Made by a program: the position numbers and the translations under genes
Shown here: piece after piece, positions 45,812-54,418 of the stretch
How the letters are laid out: every line of letters begins with the position of its first letter
How positions within the stretch are numbered: position 1 is the stretch's first letter
Notes under the pieces: generated by a model
What the model saw: only the letters and a program-made list of their open reading frames with translations
Told to the model about the DNA's origin: nothing
Database searches by the model: none
DNA from: an uncultured Actinomycetes bacterium
Lineage (GTDB): Bacteria; Actinomycetota; Acidimicrobiia; Acidimicrobiales; RAAP-2
Direction: 5' to 3'
NCBI GenBank assembly: GCA_903924205.1
Contig: CAIYAP010000002.1
Location: 488,277-552,276, forward strand
DNA: 64,000 bases

Positions 45812-47030
45812 GGCGCTCGCGCCAAAAGTCGGGTCGCCACCACGCGAGTGCCGCGGCCCCCGCCGTCGCCAGCAGTCCGCCACTAATAACCGACGTCACG
45901 GTGCCCCCGATACTGGCCACCACCCCGCTTTCGAGGTCGCCGAGGCGCGGGCCGCCGGTGACGACGGCAATCTGGATCGAGGACAAGCGCGAGCGGTAGT
46001 CATCGGTAATGGTGCTCTGCAAAATGGTGTTACGCAGGACGGCACTTATAACGTCGGCGTACCCGGCCACGGCCAGGGCGGCGCAGCCCACCACCACCCC
46101 GGGCGACAGTCCGAAAAGAGCGATGCCCGCCCCCCAGGTCATGACGGCAATGACAATCATGCGACCGCGGCGTTTCACCCCGGATACCCATCCGGTGGTG
46201 GTGGCCCCGAGTAAGGCCCCGATGCCCGGTGCGGCGTTGAGCCAGCCCAGGGTCATTGTCCCCCCGTGATACACCGACAACGCCATAGCGGGAAACAGGG
46301 CCCGCGGCATGCCAAAGATCATGGCGTTTAAGTCCACGAGGTAGACGCACTGCGCTAATCGGTGGGTTCGCAGATACGAAAAGCCCGCCCCAATAGAACG
46401 CACCAGCGAGGTCGACGGGCGCGAGCCGCTCGCGGGTAGCGGTCGCAATCGAAAAGTGAGCAGCACCAGAAAAATGAAGGTCGCCGCGTCAATGAGATAA
46501 CACGCCGAGACACCCGCTCCCGCGAGGAGGACGCCCGAGATGGCGGGGCCCACCACGGCACCGACCTGAATCACGATTTGATTAATGGAGTAGGCGGCTA
46601 CTAATTGGTCGGCGGCCACCAACTGGGGAATGGCGGCGTTTCGCGCCGGGTTGGTAAATCCCCCCACGCCGGCCGCGATGAGCGACAACACGATGAGCGC
46701 GACAAGCGACGGATGAGTGAACAAGGCGTTCACCCCGAGGCCCGCGCTCGCCAGAGCCAAGGCCGCCGACCCTCGCATCAAAATGCGGCGTCGATCTACT
46801 CGATCGCCCACGGCCCCTCCGAGAAGAGCGCCGGCGATGAGCACGGGTAAACCGAGGGCACTGACCAAACCGACCATGAAATTGTTGTGGTGACTGAGCA
46901 CGTAGGTCTGATAGGGCAGCGCCACTGCCGTCAGGGACGTTCCGAGCATGGAGACCAGCTGGCCACCAAAGAGAAGTCGAAAGTCCCGACTTACTTTCAG
47001 GGGTGTGAGGTCTACCATCAGTCGAGACAT
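45798..47030 (-). CDS. Major-facilitator-superfamily transporter (exporter type)
   Basis: The 410-residue protein has about 12 membrane helices. Signature stretches are RDFRLLFGGQLVSMLGTSLTAVALPYQTYVLSH at the start and GGAVGDRVDRRRILMRGS (loop 2-3, the MFS 'G-x-x-D-R' motif). The EntS/macrolide-efflux (MFS_3) type is the best fit. The substrate is unknown. A TAATGT hexamer lies 7 nt before the ATG, so it may be leaderless. It overlaps rlmN at the 3' end. Confidence 0.85.
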   Translation of the reverse strand: MSRLMVDLTPLKVSRDFRLLFGGQLVSMLGTSLTAVALPYQTYVLSHHNNFMVGLVSALGLPVLIAGALLGGAVGDRVDRRRILMRGSAALALASAGLGVNALFTHPSLVALIVLSLIAAGVGGFTNPARNAAIPQLVAADQLVAAYSINQIVIQVGAVVGPAISGVLLAGAGVSACYLIDAATFIFLVLLTFRLRPLPASGSRPSTSLVRSIGAGFSYLRTHRLAQCVYLVDLNAMIFGMPRALFPAMALSVYHGGTMTLGWLNAAPGIGALLGATTTGWVSGVKRRGRMIVIAVMTWGAGIALFGLSPGVVVGCAALAVAGYADVISAVLRNTILQSTITDDYRSRLSSIQIAVVTGGPRLGDLESGVVASIGGTVTSVISGGLLATAGAAALAWWRPDFWRERPTES

Positions 47031-47037
47031 GACGGCG

Positions 47038-47043
47038 ACATTA
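47038..47043 (-). promoter_or_regulatory. -10 hexamer of the MFS gene (leaderless)
   Basis: TAATGT on the minus strand, 7 nt, then ATG at 47030. Confidence 0.4.
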
Positions 47044-47089
47044 GGGGTGTAGCGTTGATGAGGTCAGCCACCACCTCAAAGGAGAGATG

Positions 47090-48154
47090 ATGGACGAAGT
47101 TCCCATGATTCAATTGCTGAATCCCGAGGGCGAGCGAGTTAGCAACTCTGAGTATGAGAGCAGCTTGAGCGCCGCGGAGATTCTGGGCCTCTACCGCGAC
47201 ATGGCCATCATCCGTCGTTTATGTAATGAGGCCACCTCGCTGCAGCGCCAGGGACAACTCGCCCTGTGGGCGCCCGTGCAGGGACAAGAAGCCGCACAGA
47301 TCGGTGCCGGTCACGCCTTATTGCCGAACGACTTCACTTTCCCGTCGTATCGCGAGCACGGTATCGCGTGGAAGCGGGGCATTCCGCCACTGGACTGGTT
47401 GCGCCTGTTTCGTGGCGTGACGATGGGTGGCTGGGACCCCCTCCAGTATCGCCACTCGAACCCCACCATCGTCATTGGTAATCAGGCGTTAAATGCCGTG
47501 GGTTACGCAATGGGAATCCAGCGTGATGGCGCTGATGAAGCGGTCATGACCTTCTTCGGTGACGGAGGTTCCAGCCAGGGTGATATTCACGAAGCGTGCG
47601 TCTTTGCCGGCGTCTTCAACGCCCCCGTCGTTTTCTTCATCCAGAACAACCACTGGGCAATTTCTGAGCCCACCACTCGCCAATCGCGCATTCCACTCTT
47701 TCACCGCGCGAGTGGATACGGCTTTCCTGGCGTTCGTGTGGACGGTAATGACGTGCTGGCGGTGTACGAAGTCACCAAGCGCGCGCTCGACAATGCCCGT
47801 AGCGGGAACGGACCTTCTCTTATCGAGGCCTTCACGTATCGCATGGGTGCCCACACCACCAGTGACGACCCCACGCGGTATCGCCTCGAGGCGGAACTCG
47901 AGACGTGGCGTCACCGCGACCCGCTCGAGCGCGTGAAGTCCTACCTCGTGCGCACGCATGGCGAGCCGCAGTCCACCTTCGACGAGATCGCGGCGGACGC
48001 TGATCACATGGCTCTCGATCTACGTGAGGGCTTGCTGTCACTTCCCGACCCCGCACCCCTCTCCATGTTTGACCACGTGTACACCGAGCCGCACCCCCTC
48101 ATCGAGGCGGGTCGTCGCGAACTGATCGATCTCGGTTTTGGAGGTGAGCAATGA
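47090..48154 (+). CDS. bkdA: 2-oxoacid dehydrogenase E1 component, alpha subunit
   Basis: The approximately 354-residue thiamine-diphosphate enzyme has the motif GDGGSSQGDIHEACVFAGVFNAPVVFFIQNN (GDG-x-NN), and WAPVQGQEAAQIGAGHAL, FPSYREHG, RMGAHTTSDDPTRYR. Pyruvate and branched-chain 2-oxoacid dehydrogenases share these; synteny bkdABC in actinobacteria and lack of E3 favour the branched-chain type, with no certainty. AGGAG is 5 nt before ATG 47090 (ATG 47087 is also possible). Overlaps E1 beta by 4 bp. Confidence 0.9.
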   Translation: MDEVPMIQLLNPEGERVSNSEYESSLSAAEILGLYRDMAIIRRLCNEATSLQRQGQLALWAPVQGQEAAQIGAGHALLPNDFTFPSYREHGIAWKRGIPPLDWLRLFRGVTMGGWDPLQYRHSNPTIVIGNQALNAVGYAMGIQRDGADEAVMTFFGDGGSSQGDIHEACVFAGVFNAPVVFFIQNNHWAISEPTTRQSRIPLFHRASGYGFPGVRVDGNDVLAVYEVTKRALDNARSGNGPSLIEAFTYRMGAHTTSDDPTRYRLEAELETWRHRDPLERVKSYLVRTHGEPQSTFDEIAADADHMALDLREGLLSLPDPAPLSMFDHVYTEPHPLIEAGRRELIDLGFGGEQ

Positions 48155-49137
48155 CCACGGAAAACTTGACCATGGCGAAGGCGATTAACGAGGGCCTCCG
48201 TCGGGCCATGGAGAAAGACCCGAAGGTCTTGCTCATGGGTGAAGACATCGGCAAGCTCGGTGGGGTTTTTCGCGTGACCGACGGCCTGCAGAAAGACTTT
48301 GGCGAACTACGCGTCGTGGACGCCCCGCTCGCCGAATCGGGCATTGTGGGTGCCGCAGTGGGCCTCGCCATGCGCGGGTATCGCCCCGTCTGCGAAATCC
48401 AGTTCGACGGCTTCGTGTATCCCGCCTTTGACCAAATCGTCTCGCAGGTGGCTAAGCAGCACGCCCGTTCCGGCGGCGTGTACAAGATGGCCCTCGTCAT
48501 CCGCATTCCCTTCGAGGGCGGCATTGGGGCCATTGAGCACCACAGCGAAAGCCCGGAGAGCTACTTCGCTCACACGGCTGGCCTGCGCGTGTACTCACCG
48601 ACCAATGCCTACGACGCCTACTGGATGATTCAGGAGGCCATCGCGAGTGACGACCCCGTCATCTTTTGCGAACCGAAGTCGCGTTACTGGGAGAAGGCGG
48701 AGGTGGATCGCGAGACACCCGCGCGTCCCGCCACGGAAGCGCAGATTCGTCGGGCGGGCTCTGACGTCACCGTGGTGACATACGGCGCGTCAGTGAAAAC
48801 GTGCCTACGGGCGGCGCAGGCGGCCGAGGGAGAAGGACGTCAACTCGAGGTGATTGACCTTCGTTCCATTTCACCGGTGGATTACCCCACCCTCGCCGCG
48901 TCCGTCGAAAAGACCGGTCGCGTCGTCGTGGTCAGCGAAGCACCCCCGGTGGCGTCGGTGGCCGGTGACATTGCCGCCACCTTGAGTGAAATGTGTTTCT
49001 ACTCCCTTCGCGCACCGATTGTGCGCGTCTCCGGCTACCACGTCCCGTATCCGCCCTCTCGCATTGAAGAGGAATATCTACCCAACGTGGATCGCATCTT
49101 GGACGCCGTGGATCGAGTGATGGAGTGTGAGTCATGA
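48151..49137 (+). CDS. bkdB: 2-oxoacid dehydrogenase E1 component, beta subunit
   Basis: The 328-residue protein has the E1-beta signature: MAKAINEGLRRAMEKDPKVLLMGEDIGKLGGVFRVT, PLAESGIVGAAVGLAMRGYRPVCEIQF, RIPFEGGIGAIEHHSESPESYFAH and the final RVSGYHVPYPPSRIEEEYLP. With the alpha subunit it decarboxylates a 2-oxoacid and loads the acyl group onto the E2 lipoyl arm. ATGA overlaps join it to both neighbours, so the three are translated together. Confidence 0.95.
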   Translation: MTTENLTMAKAINEGLRRAMEKDPKVLLMGEDIGKLGGVFRVTDGLQKDFGELRVVDAPLAESGIVGAAVGLAMRGYRPVCEIQFDGFVYPAFDQIVSQVAKQHARSGGVYKMALVIRIPFEGGIGAIEHHSESPESYFAHTAGLRVYSPTNAYDAYWMIQEAIASDDPVIFCEPKSRYWEKAEVDRETPARPATEAQIRRAGSDVTVVTYGASVKTCLRAAQAAEGEGRQLEVIDLRSISPVDYPTLAASVEKTGRVVVVSEAPPVASVAGDIAATLSEMCFYSLRAPIVRVSGYHVPYPPSRIEEEYLPNVDRILDAVDRVMECES

Positions 49138-50474
49138 GTGAAGTTCTCTTCCCCCTCCCCGACGTCGGCGAAGGTTTGACGGAAGCCGAAATCGTCACCT
49201 GGAAGGTCGCCGTCGGTGACACGGTGGCTCTCAACCAACCACTGTGTGACATCGAAACCGCCAAGGCCACCGTGGAGCTTCCCTCCCCATATGCCGGCGT
49301 GATTGTGGCGCTGAACGGCCAGCCCGGTGACATCATTCCCGTGGGTGACACGCTCGTGACCTTCGACGTCGCGGGTGCCGCCCCGTCCGCCAGCGCCCCC
49401 GCCGAGAAAAAGGGCGACGCTCCGGCGCGTGAAGCGGTGTTGGTGGGCTACGGCGTCGCCACCGACGAGACGGTCGCGACTCGTCAGCATCGCCGCCGTG
49501 GGGCAGTGACCCCGAGTACTCCCGCTGCACCCGCACCCGCATCGTCGGCCAACGGTCTCGCACCACGCTCCACGCCCCCCGTTCGTCTGTACGCGAAGCA
49601 GCACGGCATCGCCATCGATTCGGTGCGCGGCACCGGACCTGACGGGCTCATCACCCGCCAGGACGTGGAGGCAGCCATCAGTGGGGTGACTGCTCCTCGG
49701 GTCAGCGCACCGTCGGGTCCGTCGACCACGACGCGCCTCAGTGGATACGAACTCGCCCCCTGGGCCAGTGGTCCGGCGGAGGAACGCATCCCCGTTCGCG
49801 GCGTGCTGCGTTCCATGGTCGACTCCATGACCAAGAGCGCCTTCACCGCCCCGCACGCGGCGGTGTGGCTGAAGGTCGACGCCACCAAGACGATGGAACT
49901 CATCTCCTCCCTCAAGGGTCGTGGGGCCTTTGCGACGGTTCGCCTCTCTCCTCTGACGGTCATCGCGATGGCGGTGTGCGATGGGGCGCGACACTTCCCC
50001 GGTATTAATTCGAGCTTCGACGACGCGGCCAATGAAGTGGTCATCCGTCGCAGCGTGAATCTAGGCATTGCCGCCGATACGCCGCGAGGACTGATCGTTC
50101 CCAACATCAAGGGAGCCGATCTACTCGATCTCTTGTCGATGGCGCGAGCCCTTAATGAGTTGGTCGATGTTGCCCGATCGGGAACCACCACGCTGGCCGC
50201 GATGAGTAACACCACCCTCACGATTACCAACGTGGGTCCCATGGGTGTGGATGCCGCCATGCCCATCTTGCCCCCGGGAACGGGTGGCATTGTGGCGGTG
50301 GGTCAGGTGGCCAAGACCCCGTGGGTCGTGAATGACGAGATCGTGGTTCGCCACGTCGTGGAGCTCTGCTTGTCCTTCGATCACCGGATGATCGACGGGG
50401 CGACCGCATCGAATTTCCTCGCCCATGTCGGACGCTTCCTGAATGATCCCGCGGCTGCACTCCTGGCGGGATAG
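49134..50474 (+). CDS. bkdC: Dihydrolipoamide acyltransferase (E2)
   Basis: The 446-residue protein has one lipoyl domain (about 1-80, lipoyl lysine K44 in DIETAKATV), a Pro/Ala-rich linker, a peripheral-subunit-binding domain (VRLYAKQHGIAIDSVRGTGPDGLITRQDVEAA) and the catalytic domain ending LSFDHRMIDGATASNFL, with H417 and D421 as active-site residues. It transfers the acyl group to coenzyme A. No E3 (lipoamide dehydrogenase) gene follows, so E3 must be encoded elsewhere. A single lipoyl domain is the branched-chain pattern in many bacteria. Confidence 0.94.
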   Translation: MSEVLFPLPDVGEGLTEAEIVTWKVAVGDTVALNQPLCDIETAKATVELPSPYAGVIVALNGQPGDIIPVGDTLVTFDVAGAAPSASAPAEKKGDAPAREAVLVGYGVATDETVATRQHRRRGAVTPSTPAAPAPASSANGLAPRSTPPVRLYAKQHGIAIDSVRGTGPDGLITRQDVEAAISGVTAPRVSAPSGPSTTTRLSGYELAPWASGPAEERIPVRGVLRSMVDSMTKSAFTAPHAAVWLKVDATKTMELISSLKGRGAFATVRLSPLTVIAMAVCDGARHFPGINSSFDDAANEVVIRRSVNLGIAADTPRGLIVPNIKGADLLDLLSMARALNELVDVARSGTTTLAAMSNTTLTITNVGPMGVDAAMPILPPGTGGIVAVGQVAKTPWVVNDEIVVRHVVELCLSFDHRMIDGATASNFLAHVGRFLNDPAAALLAG

Positions 50475-50534
50475 CCGAGCGTTTTTGTTAACAACGCGTC
50501 AGTAGACTGAACCTTCGAAAGGTCGGTCCACTCC

Positions 50535-51518
50535 ATGCGTCGTATCCGTCGGCACGCGCCGCTGCTCGTGGTCGCCATTGTCACTCTCGGCGCATCGAGC
50601 GCGTGGGCGGCGACCGCGCCCTCCAACGAGTCGGTGGTGGAAAACGCCATTGCCCAATCACCGATTTTGGCTCGCGCCCCCAGTTCACTGACGCCAGCAC
50701 TGTCCACGGTGACGCCATCAAACTTGCTGAATCTTCAAGGTTCCGGAATGGCCAACGACTGCAACCCCTTCGGTAACCCGTCTCTCGTGAACAACCCCAC
50801 CCCCTGTTGGTTGGGGTCTACGACCGCCTCCCGCGTGGTGGTGGCCTTTGGCGACTCGTCAATGGGTAACTGGCTGCCCGTCTTGGCGAGCGCGATGAAG
50901 TCGGCGAATTACAAGTTGGCGGCGTTCATCTTTCCGGGGTGCCCCACGCTGTATCCCGTTCCGGGGTCAGTGTCAACACCGCTGACGGTCACCATGGCCG
51001 CCCAATGCACCAAGTACCGCAGCAACGTGCCGGCCGCCATTGCCGCTTTGCACCCCACCGCCGTTATCGTCAGCCGTCTCGCCACGGGGTGGTCCGGCAA
51101 CCTCACCATCGACGCCGCCCAATGGCGAACCACTTTCGCTCGGGTCGCCCCCGCCGGTGCCAAGCGTTTTATGTTGATGTCGACTCCCAATTTGCCGCAC
51201 GTCAACATTCCGGTCTGCGTGGGACTTAACCACACGATTGATCAGTGTTCACCGCGATACAACGTCAAGTCGACATCGCACGCCGACGACTACTACAGCG
51301 AAATGATGCGCGACATCAATTCCGCCAAGGTGCTGTCGGTTCCCCTCATCAGTACCTATCAGTGGTTCTGCCAGCTGGGCCATCCCGGTGTGAACGTATG
51401 TCCGGCGGTCATAAAGAATTACCTCGTCTACGTCGATGAAGAGCACATCACGACCGCCTACATGCAGTTCATTGCGCCGGCCGTGACCGACGCGCTGCGA
51501 GCCGCAGGCTTCAAGTGA
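50535..51518 (+). CDS. Secreted SGNH-domain protein 1
   Basis: The 327-residue protein has a signal peptide (RRIRRHAPLLVVAIVTLGASSAWA) and a stand-alone SGNH domain like the one at the C-terminus of acyltransferase-3 proteins: VVVAFGDSSMGNWLPVL with nucleophile S108, PGCPTLYP with the domain cysteine, and D301/H304 in YVDEEHI. Canonical homologues read GDSHA; here it is GDSSM. In the fused proteins this domain moves acetyl or other acyl groups onto cell-wall or surface sugars. No membrane acyltransferase is next to it. It shares a GTGA overlap with the second copy. Confidence 0.7.
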   Translation: MRRIRRHAPLLVVAIVTLGASSAWAATAPSNESVVENAIAQSPILARAPSSLTPALSTVTPSNLLNLQGSGMANDCNPFGNPSLVNNPTPCWLGSTTASRVVVAFGDSSMGNWLPVLASAMKSANYKLAAFIFPGCPTLYPVPGSVSTPLTVTMAAQCTKYRSNVPAAIAALHPTAVIVSRLATGWSGNLTIDAAQWRTTFARVAPAGAKRFMLMSTPNLPHVNIPVCVGLNHTIDQCSPRYNVKSTSHADDYYSEMMRDINSAKVLSVPLISTYQWFCQLGHPGVNVCPAVIKNYLVYVDEEHITTAYMQFIAPAVTDALRAAGFK

Positions 51519-52570
51519 TTGTCGCCCGACTTCGTCAGCTAATCATCGCTGCGGTGGCTCTGGTCGTGATGGCCACCACGCTGCCGGTGGGCGCGGCCAC
51601 GCCCGCCACCATGCCGCCGTTTGCGCAACTACCCACCTGGTGTCAGTTGGTGGCGGCACGAACGGGCTGTGCGCCGTCGACCACGAGTGAGATTGCCACC
51701 TCGTTGGCTCAGCCGGTGTTGCCCCTCCCGCTGCGCACCTTCAATCTCCAGCTCTACGGGGGCAGCGGTCCCTCCGCGAGCGAAGACAACGGCCAAGCCC
51801 ACTGCGAGGGCTATGAGCCGGTGATTACCAAGAGCACCTGGGTGCCGTGCAGTTACGGGCAGCGCAGTTCTCGTCGCGTCATTGTGCTCACCGGCGACTC
51901 CGAGGCCGAATCGTGGATTCCCGCCTTTGACGTGTGGGGCCAACAGAATGGTTTTCGTGTGGTGATGTTGGCCTTTGAGGGTTGCCCGCCGTGGTATTAC
52001 TCCCTGCCCGCGACCAACAAGTATTCGCACTGGTCCACCTGCCTCGTGATGTGGCGCCACAAGGTCGCCACTTATCTCGCCACCACCCGTCCGGTGGCCG
52101 TGGTGGCCACCGGTATGCGAGACGTGGCGCAGGGCACGAGTCCGGCCACGACCAGCACGGCCGCCCTCGTCACCGCGATGCGCAGTTTTTTCACCACGGC
52201 GGTGCCGGCCGGCACCATCGGCATTGCCCTGACGAACTATCCCTGGTTCTTCTCGAATCCGCAGTTGCCGATGACCTGTGCCGAAGTTCATGCCACGGCG
52301 CTCTCACAGTGCAACGGCACAGTGACGACCAACGTGGATCAGACTTATCGACGGGCTTTCACACAACTCGGGAGTCTGCATCTGGCGCACACCGTGGTGG
52401 TCGACAGCTTGCCCCTGTTCTGCAACCTCACCTCGGGACAGTGTCCCACCGTGGGCAGCAATGCGTTTTTGTATATCGACAGCCACCACGTGTCCACGGT
52501 GTGGTCGTGGCACATCGGCCGAGCCCTCTCGAGTGTGTTGGCGCCGATCTTGTCGACGCCCGCGAGTTAG
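51515..52570 (+). CDS. Secreted SGNH-domain protein 2
   Basis: The 351-residue paralogue has a signal peptide (RLRQLIIAAVALVVMATTLPVGAA), then VIVLTGDSEAESWIPAFDVW with S129, EGCPPWYY, and D322/H325 in YIDSHHVS. It overlaps the first copy by 4 bp, so the two are made together. They are similar in layout but far apart in sequence, so the duplication is old. The 3' end overlaps bcp on the other strand by 4 bp. Probable role: transfer or removal of acyl groups on surface sugars, inferred. Confidence 0.7.
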   Translation: MIVARLRQLIIAAVALVVMATTLPVGAATPATMPPFAQLPTWCQLVAARTGCAPSTTSEIATSLAQPVLPLPLRTFNLQLYGGSGPSASEDNGQAHCEGYEPVITKSTWVPCSYGQRSSRRVIVLTGDSEAESWIPAFDVWGQQNGFRVVMLAFEGCPPWYYSLPATNKYSHWSTCLVMWRHKVATYLATTRPVAVVATGMRDVAQGTSPATTSTAALVTAMRSFFTTAVPAGTIGIALTNYPWFFSNPQLPMTCAEVHATALSQCNGTVTTNVDQTYRRAFTQLGSLHLAHTVVVDSLPLFCNLTSGQCPTVGSNAFLYIDSHHVSTVWSWHIGRALSSVLAPILSTPAS

Positions 52571-53013
52571 GCCCGCAGCGCCGCGAGTGCTCGCTCGACG
52601 TGAGTTTCCATGTTGAACTCACTGGCAATGACGTCCACGATGCGCCGATCACGACCAATGACGAAGGTGGTGCGCTTCACCTTGAGCAGGTTGAGCGGAC
52701 GCTTCACGCCGTAGTGGCGCGCCACGGCGCCACCGGCGTCGATGAGCAGCGGGTAATCCAAGGAATTGGTGGACGCGAAGAGGTTCTGCGCGTCACTGTC
52801 GTCCATGGAGATTCCCCATCGCTGTGCTCCGAGGGCGGTGAATTCGGCGCCGGTGTCACGGAAGTGACAGGCCTCCTTGGTGCAGCCCGGGGTCATCGCG
52901 GCGGGATAAAAGAAGAGCACGATGGGTCCATCAGCCAGGGCGGTGGACAACTGACGGGTCACTCCGTCGTGGTCAATCAGGGTGAAATCAGGGGCGAGGT
53001 CTCCGGGGCGCAT
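52567..53013 (-). CDS. bcp: Thiol peroxidase of the Bcp/PrxQ type
   Basis: The 148-residue peroxiredoxin has PGCTKEACHFRD, with peroxidatic C44 and resolving C49, and APDFTLIDHDG at the start. It reduces peroxides with thioredoxin, of which two are encoded in this window. The C-terminus ends VERALAALRA. It converges with the SGNH gene. Confidence 0.94.
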   Translation of the reverse strand: MRPGDLAPDFTLIDHDGVTRQLSTALADGPIVLFFYPAAMTPGCTKEACHFRDTGAEFTALGAQRWGISMDDSDAQNLFASTNSLDYPLLIDAGGAVARHYGVKRPLNLLKVKRTTFVIGRDRRIVDVIASEFNMETHVERALAALRA

Positions 53014-53036
53014 ACCGTCACCTTAGAGCGAGGGCT

Positions 53037-53335
53037 TTATGTCGTGCCCTGCTGAAAGGGCGCCACGGCGTCGCGACACATCTCCGTCCACGGCGTCGGG
53101 GTCATGCCAAAAGTGTCGCGAGTGAGTTGGTCATCGATGATGAAGTCGCGCTCGAATTGGTAGGCGGTGTGGCGAAACTCGCGGACCTGCGGACTGAACA
53201 GTCCTGCCGCCGTCATCATGAGGGCGGGAATGGGCTTGGTGGTCACGTGGGCCACGCCCGCGGCGTCGGCGAGATCGTTCACCACGGCCGCCGCCGACTG
53301 TGCCTCGTTGGTTACCACGTGCCATGCGCGACCCC
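53037..53335 (-). pseudogene. 3' remnant of an NAD(P)-dependent epimerase/dehydratase gene
   Basis: Reading the minus strand, the segment from about 53333 (GRAWHVVTNEAQ) to the stop at 53037 encodes the C-terminal part of an extended short-chain dehydrogenase (IPALMMTAAGLFSPQVREFRHTAYQFERDFIIDD, TFGMTPTPWTEMC). The sequence upstream in frame is out of character, and the nucleotide-binding first two-thirds is missing. The cut meets a plus-strand gene fragment at almost the same base, indicating a deletion. Confidence 0.65.
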
Positions 53336-53440
53336 AGTTTCGAACTCTTCGGCCACTTCGTGGGTTCAGTGACCAACAACGAGGCGTTCTTTGACGCCGC
53401 GATGGAGAGTTGGGCGGACCGTATCGGGCTGAGTGGTTAA
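53324..53440 (+). pseudogene. Remnant of a second gene: 38-residue C-terminal fragment
   Basis: A 38-residue plus-strand frame (RDPSFELFGHFVGSVTNNEA..., ending WADRIGLSG) looks like the C-terminal end of a larger protein, which I cannot name. It meets the epimerase remnant in a head-to-head fashion at about 53324-53335, as if a deletion removed both 5' halves and their shared promoter. It converges with the response-regulator gene. Confidence 0.4.
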
Positions 53441-54156
53441 CGGTCGAGGCGAAAGCCCACGCCACGAATAGTGATGAGGTGGCGTGGTTCCGACGGCTCG
53501 TATTCGATTTTTTGACGCAGACGCTTGACATGCGTGTCCAAGGTGCGAGTGTCGGCGAGGTCTTGACCCCACCACAAGGTGTCGAGACATTCGTCGCGGG
53601 TCACGACTTGGCCGAGTCGGTTCGCCAGCAGCATGAGGAGATCGAATTCCTTTCGGGAAAGTTCGATGCTCTCCCCGGCGCGCACCACCGTGCGGCGCGA
53701 GGCGTCAATAGTCAAGTCGCCAATGACTATGACGCTGTCATCGGTGGTCGCGTCGGAGGTGTGGCGACGCATCACGGCGCGCACGCGCGCAATGAGTTCG
53801 CGCAAACGATACGGCTTGGTGACGTAGTCAGCAGCACCAAATTCCAGGCCTAACACCACGTCGAGTTCTTCGGTGCGCGCGGTGACCATAATGACGGGCG
53901 TGCGACGAGTGTCGCGAATCTCCCGACAAAAGTCGAGGCCCGAACCGTCGGGCAACATGAGGTCTAGAAGCACTAAGTCGGGATTGGTCTCCATCAACAG
54001 GCGACGCGCATCGGTCAAGTTGGGTGCACCGACCACAACGAATCCCTCGACGGTGAGACCGATGGAGAGGGCATCGAGGTAGCTCGGTTCGTCCTCGACG
54101 ACGAGGATGACCGTGCGGCCCTCGGGATCAACCATGTGAGAGTGAAGTGACGACAT
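53437..54156 (-). CDS. OmpR/PhoB-type response regulator
   Basis: The 239-residue protein has a receiver domain (VILVVEDEPSYLDALSIGL; phospho-acceptor D in LVLLDLMLPDGSGLDF; VTARTEELDVVLGLEFGAADYVTKPY with the conserved lysine) and a winged-helix output domain (LSRKEFDLLMLLANRLGQVVTRDECLD; DTHVKRLRQKIEYEPSEPRHLITIRGVGFRLD). It is of the RegX3/PhoB type. No histidine kinase gene is adjacent, so the partner is elsewhere. Start ATG 54156, or 54135 (VDPEGRTVILVVEDE). The following region on the right has no gene. Confidence 0.9.
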   Translation of the reverse strand: MSSLHSHMVDPEGRTVILVVEDEPSYLDALSIGLTVEGFVVVGAPNLTDARRLLMETNPDLVLLDLMLPDGSGLDFCREIRDTRRTPVIMVTARTEELDVVLGLEFGAADYVTKPYRLRELIARVRAVMRRHTSDATTDDSVIVIGDLTIDASRRTVVRAGESIELSRKEFDLLMLLANRLGQVVTRDECLDTLWWGQDLADTRTLDTHVKRLRQKIEYEPSEPRHLITIRGVGFRLDR

Positions 54157-54359
54157 ATGGCACCAAAATGAGTGACCGCCCCGTGCGGTGGGGGAGATGA
54201 CAACACCGGATGATCACCTTCGTCACGTTAGGAAGTGGAGATTACGTAAGGGTGACGGGGTTGTTAAGCGTCCGTATTCCTCAGGTGAAACTTGGAGGGT
54301 CTCCCCGTCGTGAGTGAGGGGACCGGACGCCAGGGTGGGTGAGTCGCGGCAGACGACGC

Positions 54360-54402
54360 GAGCCCCGGTATCGCTCACACTCGGGTGGCGACACCGGGGC
54401 TC
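54360..54402. terminator. Hairpin between the response regulator and the permease
   Basis: GAGCCCCGGT (54360-54369) pairs with ACCGGGGCTC (54393-54402); an inner TCGC/GCGA pair strengthens it. It lies 17 bp beyond the permease stop codon (minus strand). There is no T-run, so termination is likely but not sure. Confidence 0.5.
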
Positions 54403-54418
54403 GGCGCCAGCAAAATCC

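Noticed and set aside
44567..45883. A 438-codon open frame on the minus strand opposite rlmN
   Set aside because: rlmN is certain on the plus strand; the frame has His/Arg-rich composition typical of an antisense frame.
51982..53055. A 357-codon frame on the plus strand across the second SGNH gene and bcp
   Set aside because: It overlaps two supported genes in other frames.
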